Source: JANQTF01 sp036835375 (GTDB taxonomy: Bacteria; Bacteroidota; Bacteroidia; J057). Taken from it: 18,152 nucleotides of DNA. The notes under the pieces are model-generated. The model made no database searches. It was not told the origin of the DNA and saw only the letters and a list, made by a program, of their open reading frames with translations. A program made the position numbers and the translations under genes. Positions 1 to 6,938 of this stretch are shown here, piece by piece (the first letter of the stretch is position 1; each line of letters opens with the position of its first letter). The stretch covers positions 1 to 18,152 of the forward strand of contig DAITMB010000103.1 in NCBI GenBank assembly GCA_036835375.1. Direction: 5' to 3'.

Positions 1-1460
1 GCGCTGATTTCTGCAAGTTTGGTCTTGAGCCAACCGAGGTTGGCAGTGCCGCCACTGGACTCCATATCGGCGAGCAGTTGTCGGCTCCGCTTGTCGCGCT
101 CTTCGGGCGGTAGTGCTTCGTAGCGATTTCGGAGTCGATGAAGCTTTTTTACAAAGCGGACCAGGTTTTTATGGATCAGATAGTGGTCCTGAGAAATGTC
201 CTTGTTTCGCCGCAAAAACACCTCAAAAGCCTTCGTGGTATAGCCCAGAGAGTCATCCTCCCGCATTTCATAAAAAATCTTCAACAGCATAGACCTTGCG
301 CTGAGGTCATAGTACACGTCAGTAAAATCGGTCTGCTGAAGCAGCCTCATCGCCTGGCCATATTCGCCACTTTCGTAGTATGCCGCAGCAAGGTTGTAGG
401 TGTACACCGATTCGCGGAGTTCTTCGCTCAACTTCACCTTGTACTCCTCCAAAAATGATTTCACCCAGGTAAATTGCTGAAGTCGGAGAGCCACCGTGGT
501 GATGTTCTTGTAATGCCAATGAGCGAGGCTGTTGTCTTCTTCGAGGAGAAAGCCCCGGTGTAGCAACTGCTGGTACAGAGCGAAGAGTTCCTGCAAAAAT
601 TCTTGTCTCCCCAGATTGATTTGCCGAATGCAGTAATTTTGTGCGTAGGTGTAAAGGGAAAACCCGGAAGGCCGGCTGAGAGTAGCTTGGTGGATCTGGA
701 GAAGGCGAAGCAGCTCAAAATATTCATCATCGCCACCCTCTCTGAGGAGAAGAAGCACTTGGAGGTAGAGCTGAATGAAAGGCTCTTGCTTGAGTTCCGA
801 CGGAGAATGTAGCAGGTAATCAGTGAGCTGATCCAGTAGTTCTGGTTCGACATCCGTGTTCACGATTTTTTTTCGGTTGAGTGACTCACAACTCAGTTGA
901 AGTTTCTGCGCAAGGTAAAATCGGTCCAGGGCTGCGAGCGCCTGCTCTAATCTTTCGTCTTGCGAATCGCTCCCTTGGCGCTTCTTGGCCAATTGAGATT
1001 GCTGGACGCCAAGCTCCCACATTTGGAATTGCTTGAGCCAATACTGAGCATTCCGCTCCAGATTGGGTTCGGCTGCGGTGGCCTTTTTCCACGCGCCACC
1101 AAAGTACCACGAGCGCTTCGCAGTAGTGAGCGACTTGAGCAATTGGAGCTGGACTGCATCTTCCGAAGTTAAAAAAGAATCCACGGCCAGAAATTTTTCC
1201 AGTAGCCGATTGACTTGTGAGCTCAGTGCATGGAGCGGCTGAAGCGAGTCGAGCGGTTCTTGAGGAAATAGATGTTGAAAAATCACCCACGAGTCGAGAT
1301 CCTCATCTTCGTAGTGAGGTGCGAAGTGGGCAAGGTGGTTCACCAACTCTGCCGCCCGAGCCAACTGGTTGTGGTAAGGCGAGCGCAGGAAATCCTGGAA
1401 ACGGCGCAGTTCTGGACCCGAGAGTGTGGACAGTAGGCGAATCAGGCGACTTTGTTGCAT
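1..1460 (-). CDS. Partial helical TPR-like protein, unnamed family (C-terminus off the left edge)
   Basis: One minus-strand frame is open without a stop from the ATG at 1460 to the window edge, giving 486 codons. The other frames here are broken into short pieces. The N-terminus reads MQQSRLIRLLSTLSGPELRR, followed by a DFLRSPYHN motif near residues 23-31. An 'LS..EL.rF..FL.SPY.N' opening is one I associate with large unnamed protein families of Bacteroidota, from memory rather than a search. The rest is rich in Leu, Gln, Glu and Tyr and predicted by eye to be all-helical. Residues about 350-430 resemble tetratricopeptide helices (YNLAAAYYESGEYGQAMRLL). There is no signal peptide or membrane segment, so it is probably cytoplasmic and may act in protein-protein contacts. 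It is divergent from the gene at 1652, with 191 bases between starts. The stop codon lies outside the window. Coding status is fairly sure; function is unknown. Confidence 0.8.
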   Translation of the reverse strand, partial: MQQSRLIRLLSTLSGPELRRFQDFLRSPYHNQLARAAELVNHLAHFAPHYEDEDLDSWVIFQHLFPQEPLDSLQPLHALSSQVNRLLEKFLAVDSFLTSEDAVQLQLLKSLTTAKRSWYFGGAWKKATAAEPNLERNAQYWLKQFQMWELGVQQSQLAKKRQGSDSQDERLEQALAALDRFYLAQKLQLSCESLNRKKIVNTDVEPELLDQLTDYLLHSPSELKQEPFIQLYLQVLLLLREGGDDEYFELLRLLQIHQATLSRPSGFSLYTYAQNYCIRQINLGRQEFLQELFALYQQLLHRGFLLEEDNSLAHWHYKNITTVALRLQQFTWVKSFLEEYKVKLSEELRESVYTYNLAAAYYESGEYGQAMRLLQQTDFTDVYYDLSARSMLLKIFYEMREDDSLGYTTKAFEVFLRRNKDISQDHYLIHKNLVRFVKKLHRLRNRYEALPPEERDKRSRQLLADMESSGGTANLGWLKTKLAEIS

Positions 1461-1651
1461 AGAACAAATCTTATATATCTGAGAATCAAATCAAAAATAA
1501 ATTTTTAAAAGACTGATATTCAATGAACTGTATTGCCTCTCACTTGGCCTCGCTAATTAGAATCTTGTTATTTTGTTGAGATATTTCCCAAACAAATGAT
1601 GCTCTTTGTCGATTAATCCTACTGAGAACAAAACACTCCAACTCCCCTGTC
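1461..1651. promoter_or_regulatory. Divergent intergenic region, putative promoters
   Basis: This 191-base AT-rich spacer separates two divergently transcribed genes and should hold both promoters. A TTATTTTG at about 1567-1574, some 78 bases before the plus-strand ATG, differs by one base from the Bacteroidota -7 consensus TAnnTTTG, and a TTG lies about 21 bases further upstream. No clear Shine-Dalgarno precedes either ATG, which is usual in this phylum. The promoter call is weak. Confidence 0.3.
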
Positions 1652-2974
1652 ATGAAAAAAGTGTACATCCTATTGATTTGCTGGATGTTGGGGCTTGCCA
1701 GCCTTCAAGGTCAGGGTCTTGAGATTTCGTTGGGAGTAGATTCCTTGCGCTCTTGTGGGAATCAAATCATATTGCTCGAAACGACTGTGTCTGGTGGCGT
1801 TGCTCCTTATATATTGATTTGGAGCGATGGAAGTAGTGCCGACTCGCTTTTGTATCTTCCAACATTGGGCGGCCAATGGGTGTCGGCGACAGTGAGCGAT
1901 GCTGCGGGTGCCAGTGCAAAAGACAGCGTTTGGATACATCATCATGAGGTGTGTGTGCACCCCGGCGATGCCAACGGAGATGGACTGGCCAACAATGAGG
2001 ACATTTTGGCGCTGGGAAAAGTGTTTGGTGCCGTGGGTCCCGTGAGACCAAATGCACATCTTCAGTGGATTGCGCAACCTGCTGATCCCTGGAATCAGTT
2101 TTTGCCCGGTACACAAATAGATGTGGTACACTCGGATGGCAATGGAGATGGAATCGTGTCCAGTGACGATGTTTTTGCCATTACACACAATTACTTTTCG
2201 CCTCAAACGAATCCCGGGACCAGTACGGGTGGTGCAGGTGTGCCTGTGTTCGTGGCGTTTCCTAATACTAACTTCAACCCTGGCGACACGATCATTGCGC
2301 CAGTGATGTTGGGTACCGCTGCCCTTCCAGCTATTGACGCTTACGGCATTGCGTTTTCGGTCCAATATGATGCACAGTTGTTCGATTCGGGATCTTTGAA
2401 AGTGTCTTTTGCCCAAAGTTGGCTCGGCGACATTGGACAAGACTTGATCGGCTTGGGTCAGGATTTTTATCAGCATTCACAAGTCGATGTAGGAATATCG
2501 CGGACTGATCAGGTATCCAGAATTGGTTATGGGCAAATTGCCACCATCATTGTGACGGTTGATGACATTGCCGGCAAGACTGAAGGAATTGAGATGGTAG
2601 AATTTAACGTTACCAATATCTCTTTGACTAACCGAGAAGGTAATCCTCTACAGGTATCCCCTCAAGGAACACAAGTTGGGATTGCGTTGGGTGTGAATGG
2701 TGGGGCATCGCTCACGACTGAAAGTTGGAAGGTGTATCCGATACCGGCAAAAAACGAGTTGTTGATTGAGCAAGAAGTGAACAGGTCAGCTCAACGCCTC
2801 GCACATCTTCGGATGTATGATCTCTTGGGGAAATTGTGGATTGATCAGTCAGTAGATCCATTTCATCCTATTTGGACGCTTTCTGTCAGTCAGTTACCCA
2901 GAGGACAGTATCTGCTTCAGGTAATCGATACAGATGGTATCGCGACAACAAAACGTGTCGTACTATCGGAGTGA
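1652..2974 (+). CDS. Secreted protein with dockerin-like Ca-binding repeats, cohesin-like domain and T9SS sorting domain
   Basis: The 440-residue product starts with a signal peptide (MKKVYILLICWMLGLASLQG). Residues 22-96 look like a PKD/SprB-type beta domain (SGGVAPYILIWSDG). Two dockerin- or EF-hand-like loops follow, DANGDGLANNED at 106-117 and DGNGDGIVSSDD at 162-173, with Asp/Asn at the calcium-ligand positions. Residues about 198-345 resemble a cohesin or carbohydrate-binding beta sandwich (PGDTIIAPVML, then IDAYGIAFSVQYD). Residues 358-440 form a Por/T9SS C-terminal sorting domain (WKVYPIPAKNELLIEQE near its start, LPRGQYLLQVID near its end), which in this family directs outer-membrane export and surface anchoring. 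The protein is probably a structural or adhesive surface protein; no catalytic domain is visible. The ATG at 1652 is chosen because it opens the signal peptide. A putative terminator follows at 3073. Confidence 0.87.
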   Translation: MKKVYILLICWMLGLASLQGQGLEISLGVDSLRSCGNQIILLETTVSGGVAPYILIWSDGSSADSLLYLPTLGGQWVSATVSDAAGASAKDSVWIHHHEVCVHPGDANGDGLANNEDILALGKVFGAVGPVRPNAHLQWIAQPADPWNQFLPGTQIDVVHSDGNGDGIVSSDDVFAITHNYFSPQTNPGTSTGGAGVPVFVAFPNTNFNPGDTIIAPVMLGTAALPAIDAYGIAFSVQYDAQLFDSGSLKVSFAQSWLGDIGQDLIGLGQDFYQHSQVDVGISRTDQVSRIGYGQIATIIVTVDDIAGKTEGIEMVEFNVTNISLTNREGNPLQVSPQGTQVGIALGVNGGASLTTESWKVYPIPAKNELLIEQEVNRSAQRLAHLRMYDLLGKLWIDQSVDPFHPIWTLSVSQLPRGQYLLQVIDTDGIATTKRVVLSE

Positions 2975-3047
2975 TTCGATAACGATACTTCATGTTTGTG
3001 GTTTTAGGTTCGTTCTTTTCTTGGTGTGTGTTCTTCAGTAAGCACAT

Positions 3048-3067
3048 GAGAATGCCTTCATATTCTC
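3048..3067 (+). repeat. Small inverted repeat after the dockerin/cohesin gene
   Basis: GAGAAT at 3048-3053 pairs perfectly with ATTCTC at 3062-3067 around an 8-base loop. It sits just upstream of the stronger hairpin at 3073 and may help protect the transcript's 3' end. No T-run follows, so it is not a terminator by itself. Confidence 0.35.
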
Positions 3068-3072
3068 GTGGA

Positions 3073-3106
3073 GGCCGGAATCCTCTCACCGGTTCCGGCC
3101 ATTTTC
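3073..3106 (+). terminator. Putative rho-independent terminator of the 1652-2974 gene
   Basis: A perfect 8-bp stem, GGCCGGAA (3073-3080) with TTCCGGCC (3093-3100), encloses a 12-base loop and is followed by ATTTTC. It lies about 100 bases after the stop codon. The T-tract is short, so termination may be partial. Confidence 0.6.
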
Positions 3107-3241
3107 GACCAACATTATCCCTCTTAGCTTGTTTCTAGGGGTGTGATATTTAAATAAAGATTTTTTTTCAATCACGTTCTTTTCGCCAAAGCCAACGCCT
3201 TTACAAAAGTTTATTTTTCCTTACCCAATTTTATTCTTCAC

Positions 3242-6200
3242 ATGAGAAAGTTAATGCTAACATTAGCCAAGGGGATTTTTATGCTCTTGGTCATGGGTGC
3301 TTCCACCCTTTCGGCTCAAACGGCGCGACTGCAGGTGATTCACAATTCACCCAGCCCTACCGTTGACGTGTACCTCAATGGCGCGCTTACGCTCGATGAC
3401 GTCGCTTTTCGCACCGCCACTGAGTATCTGACTGTGCCTGCCGGGGTACTCCTCAATGTAGGAGTTGCGCTCAGCACGAGCAGTTCTGTCAATGACACTT
3501 TGGTGAACTTCCCCATCACACTGGTTGCTGGAGAAACCTATGTAGCGATTGCCAACGGTGTAGTAGGCAGTACTACGACACCATTTACCCTGAACCTCCA
3601 AAACGGCTTTTTGGAGACCGCTGCAAACGCCAGCAATGTAGAATTTCGGGTGGTGCACGGAGCACCTGATGCGCCAGCAGTGGATGTGATCGCTCGCACC
3701 GTAGCCACCATTGTCAGCAACGCTGCTTACAATGATGTGACAGGGTACATCTCTGTGCCTCCTGCTCAGTATTATCTCGACGTGACACCAGCTGGAAACA
3801 GCACGATTGTCGGTACTTTTGACGCTAATCTGAGTGGGCTTGCAGGCGGAACAGCTGTGGTGTTTGCCTCTGGATTTCTCGCACCTGCCGCAGGTCAGCC
3901 AGAATTTGGCATTTTCGCTGCGCTTGCGAATGGTACCGTGGTAGAATTTACAGCGACAGAGGTTGCTCGCTTGCAGGTCATTCACAATTCTGCTGATCCC
4001 ACCGTGGATGTGTATCTGGGCTCGACTTTGTTGCTCGATGACTTCGAATATCGCACTGCGACACCTTACATCTTTGCACCTGCTGGCGAAGAAATCACCA
4101 TCGGGGTGGCCTTGTCCAATTCCACTTCCGTGGCTGACACACTGGTCGGCTTCAAGCTGACCCTGGTGAATGGGGAGACCTATGTTGCGTTGGCCTCCGG
4201 CCTTGTTGGAAACGCTACAACGCCTTTCACATTGAACATCAAGACAATGGCGCGTGAGGCGGCACTGAACCCAACTGATGTGGATTTCTTTGCTGTTCAT
4301 GGCTCGACCGATGCTCCCGCCGTGGATGTGAGTGCTCGAGGTGTAGCCACCCTTGTGGACAATGCTTCTTATGGGGACATCACCGACTATGTTTCTGTGC
4401 CAGCGGCTCAATACTATTTGGATGTGACACCTGCCAATGACAGCAACACAATTGTCGCGACCTTCGACGCCAATTTGTCTGGACTAGGTGGCGGATCTGC
4501 TGTGGTTTTTGCCTCTGGATTTTTAGCTCCAGCGACTGGACAGCCCGCATTTGGTTTGTTCGCTGCGTTGGCTGATGGTACCGTGGTGGAATTCCCCAGT
4601 GCACAAGTTGCGCGTTTACAAGTGATTCATAACTCTGCTGATCCCACCGTGGATGTGTATCTCGGGTCAACATTGCTGCTGGATGACTTTGAATACCGCA
4701 CCGCTACGCCTTACATCTTTGCACCTGCTGGCGAAGAAATCACCATTGGGGTAGCCCTTGACAATTCTGCTTCTGTAGCTGATACACTGGTCGGCTTTAA
4801 GCTGAATTTGGTGAACGGAGAAACCTATGTTGCTTTGGCTTCCGGTGTTGTTGGAAATGCTACGACGCCATTTACCTTGAACATCAAGGCCATGGCTCGC
4901 GAAGCATCTAGTGATCCCAACAGTGTGGAATTCATCGCAGTACACGGCTCGACCGATGCACCTGCTGTGGACGTGATCGCTCGTACGGTGGCTACGCTTG
5001 TGGACGATGCCTCTTATGGAGATATCACCGATTACATCGCCGTACCAGGTGCTCAGTACTATCTGGATGTGACACCTGCCAATGACAACAACACCATTGT
5101 TGCGACCTTCGATGCAAATTTGACTGGTTTGGATGGCGCTAGCGCCGTGGTATTCGCATCAGGATTCTTGGCACCAGCGGCTGGAGAGCCCGGTTTTGGG
5201 TTGTTTGCTGCATTGGCTGATGGTACCGTGGTAGAATTCCCCAGTACACAAGTTGCGCGTTTACAAGTGATTCATAACTCTGCTGATCCCACCGTGGATG
5301 TGTATCTCGGGTCAACATTGCTGCTGGATGACTTTGAATACCGCACCGCTACGCCTTACATCTTTGCACCTGCTGGCGAAGAAATCACCATTGGGGTAGC
5401 CCTTGACAATTCTGCTTCTGTAGCTGATACACTGGTCGGCTTTAAGCTGAATTTGGTGAACGGAGAAACCTATGTTGCTTTGGCTTCCGGTGTTGTTGGA
5501 AATGCTACGACGCCATTTACCTTGAACATCAAGGCCATGGCTCGCGAAGCATCTAGTGATCCCAACAGTGTGGAATTCATCGCAGTACACGGCTCGACCG
5601 ATGCACCTGCTGTGGACGTGATCGCTCGTACGGTGGCTACGCTTGTGGACGATGCCTCTTATGGAGATATCACCGATTACATCGCCGTACCAGGTGCTCA
5701 GTACTATCTGGATGTGACACCTGCCAATGACAACAACACCATTGTTGCGACCTTCGATGCAAATTTGACTGGTTTGGATGGCGCTAGCGCCGTGGTATTC
5801 GCATCAGGATTCTTGGCACCAGCGGCTGGAGAGCCCGGTTTTGGGTTGTTTGCTGCGTTGGCTGATGGTACTGTGGTGGAATTCCCCAGCACACAAGTCG
5901 CGCGTTTGCAAGTCATTCACAATGCTGCTGATCCCACCGTGGACGTCTATCTTGGCGCTGACTTGTTGCTAGATGATTTCGAATATCGCACTGCTACGCC
6001 TTACATCTTTGCACCTGCTGGTAGCCCGATTGCCATCGGTGTGGCTTTAGATAATTCTGCTTCCGTGACTGACACCATTGCCAGCTTTAACTTCACCCTG
6101 GAAAATGGTGAGACCTACCTCTTGGTGGCTAGCGGCATTGTCGGAAACGCGACCACGCCTTTCACACTGCTTCCTTATGCAGGAGCCAGAGAAGTTGCAG

Positions 6201-6826
6201 AAAATGATACAGAGATCGACGTGCTCGTGCACCATGGTTCTACTGATGCGCCAGGTGTGGACGTGATCCTTGAGACGGGTGGTTCGATTGCCGGAGTCAT
6301 AGCCAATGACATCAACTACAGCGATTTCCAAGGCTATGTGAATCCTCCTGCGGAGCTGATTCGCCTGCTGCTTGCTCCCGAAAAGGACAGCACCAACATT
6401 GTGGCTAGCTATAGAGTAGATCTCACAGGTCTAGAAGGCAGCGCCATCACTGTGTTCGCCAGCGGTCTGTTTGGAGGTGGTACTCCCCCATTTGGTCTCT
6501 GGGCTACCTTGGCCGATGGAACGACATTCGCATTAGAAACTACAACTTCCATCGAAGACCGCCTGCTCGACCAGTCTCTCTTCCGGGTGTATCCTAATCC
6601 TACACAATCCAGTGCGACAATTGAGATCACTGCTGATCAGCCAGAATTGGCTAGCATTCGCGTCATGGATCTTCAAGGTCGTGTGGTGTTTGCAGAGCGG
6701 AGCATGGTTTCCTCTGGAAACAACACCATCATGCTGGACTTGAGCAAAGTGGCTGCTGGTACATACACGATTGTCACGGAGCTCAGCAACACCTTTGGTG
6801 TACAGAAGCTCGTCGTGCAGAAGTAG
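3242..6826 (+). CDS. Secreted DUF4397 tandem-repeat protein with T9SS sorting domain
   Basis: The 1194-residue product has a signal peptide ending near SAQ (residues 1-26). Five tandem units follow, starting at residues 28, 242, 457, 672 and 887; each is about 215 residues and holds two related halves. The first half opens ARLQVIHNSADPTVDVYLG and the second holds VHGSTDAPAVDV, both typical of DUF4397, so there are about ten half-modules. Residues about 1114-1194 are a T9SS sorting domain (FRVYPNPTQSSATIEI, then KVAAGTYTIVTELSN). DUF4397 is a beta-rich domain of unknown function in exported proteins; the repeats, high Thr/Asp/Ala content and lack of catalytic motifs suggest a surface fibre or adhesin, which is inference. 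Units 3 and 4 are virtually identical in DNA. The gene stands alone and converges on the caspase-like gene. Confidence 0.9.
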   Translation: MRKLMLTLAKGIFMLLVMGASTLSAQTARLQVIHNSPSPTVDVYLNGALTLDDVAFRTATEYLTVPAGVLLNVGVALSTSSSVNDTLVNFPITLVAGETYVAIANGVVGSTTTPFTLNLQNGFLETAANASNVEFRVVHGAPDAPAVDVIARTVATIVSNAAYNDVTGYISVPPAQYYLDVTPAGNSTIVGTFDANLSGLAGGTAVVFASGFLAPAAGQPEFGIFAALANGTVVEFTATEVARLQVIHNSADPTVDVYLGSTLLLDDFEYRTATPYIFAPAGEEITIGVALSNSTSVADTLVGFKLTLVNGETYVALASGLVGNATTPFTLNIKTMAREAALNPTDVDFFAVHGSTDAPAVDVSARGVATLVDNASYGDITDYVSVPAAQYYLDVTPANDSNTIVATFDANLSGLGGGSAVVFASGFLAPATGQPAFGLFAALADGTVVEFPSAQVARLQVIHNSADPTVDVYLGSTLLLDDFEYRTATPYIFAPAGEEITIGVALDNSASVADTLVGFKLNLVNGETYVALASGVVGNATTPFTLNIKAMAREASSDPNSVEFIAVHGSTDAPAVDVIARTVATLVDDASYGDITDYIAVPGAQYYLDVTPANDNNTIVATFDANLTGLDGASAVVFASGFLAPAAGEPGFGLFAALADGTVVEFPSTQVARLQVIHNSADPTVDVYLGSTLLLDDFEYRTATPYIFAPAGEEITIGVALDNSASVADTLVGFKLNLVNGETYVALASGVVGNATTPFTLNIKAMAREASSDPNSVEFIAVHGSTDAPAVDVIARTVATLVDDASYGDITDYIAVPGAQYYLDVTPANDNNTIVATFDANLTGLDGASAVVFASGFLAPAAGEPGFGLFAALADGTVVEFPSTQVARLQVIHNAADPTVDVYLGADLLLDDFEYRTATPYIFAPAGSPIAIGVALDNSASVTDTIASFNFTLENGETYLLVASGIVGNATTPFTLLPYAGAREVAENDTEIDVLVHHGSTDAPGVDVILETGGSIAGVIANDINYSDFQGYVNPPAELIRLLLAPEKDSTNIVASYRVDLTGLEGSAITVFASGLFGGGTPPFGLWATLADGTTFALETTTSIEDRLLDQSLFRVYPNPTQSSATIEITADQPELASIRVMDLQGRVVFAERSMVSSGNNTIMLDLSKVAAGTYTIVTELSNTFGVQKLVVQK
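4602..5211 (+). repeat. 610-bp exact direct repeat, copy 1
   Basis: Read base by base, 4602-5211 matches 5247-5856 without a difference, at an offset of 645. The first mismatches are at 4601/5246 on the left and 5212/5857 on the right. It covers nearly all of DUF4397 unit 3. Confidence 0.9.
5247..5856 (+). repeat. 610-bp exact direct repeat, copy 2
   Basis: This is the second copy of the block at 4602-5211 and covers nearly all of DUF4397 unit 4. Absence of even synonymous changes indicates a very recent duplication or gene conversion, or an assembly effect. Confidence 0.9.
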
Positions 6827-6840
6827 TGGATGAATCGGCA

Positions 6841-6855
6841 TCACCATTTTGGTGA
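6841..6855. repeat. Small hairpin in the convergent gap
   Basis: TCACCA (6841-6846) pairs with TGGTGA (6850-6855) around TTT. It lies 15 bases after the stop of the DUF4397 gene and before the main terminator, and may stabilise the transcript end. Confidence 0.4.
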
Positions 6856-6871
6856 GCATAGATTTTGCTAA

Positions 6872-6904
6872 AATGCCCGGATCCAGTCACTGGATTCGGG
6901 CATT
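6872..6904. terminator. Probable bidirectional terminator between convergent genes
   Basis: The arms 6872-6887 and 6889-6904 are complementary over 16 positions, with one G-T pair, around the central C at 6888; the real loop is probably about five bases. The stem is GC-rich at its middle (GCCCGG) and flanked by AAA on the left and TTATTTAT on the right, so it can work for both converging genes. It starts 46 bases after the DUF4397 stop and ends 34 bases before the end of the caspase-like gene. Confidence 0.8.
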
Positions 6905-6938
6905 ATTTATAGGGCAATTCCTGTCTTATCGCTGTTGA

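Larger units (their letters stand above)
3323..6540 (+). repeat. In-frame tandem repeat array, five units of ~645 bp
   Basis: Unit starts at 3323, 3965, 4610, 5255 and 5900 are marked by the codons for ARLQVIHN. Spacing is 642 bp for the first unit and exactly 645 bp for the next three. The last unit is more divergent in its second half and ends before the sorting domain. Units 1 and 5 differ most from the consensus, while the middle units are most alike, a pattern expected when internal units are duplicated or homogenised by unequal recombination. Confidence 0.9.

Noticed and set aside
1670..2476. 268-codon minus-strand open frame
   Set aside because: Antisense to the dockerin/cohesin protein; rich in His, Arg and Cys with no domain, and the plus-strand gene is clear.
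3347..4411. 354-codon minus-strand open frame
   Set aside because: Shadow of the DUF4397 repeats; its text repeats only because the sense gene repeats, as do the identical antisense frames at 4667-4945 and 5312-5590.
3323..6540. Regular repeats as a possible CRISPR-like array
   Set aside because: Units are 645 bp, in frame and coding; there are no short repeats with unique spacers and no cas genes.
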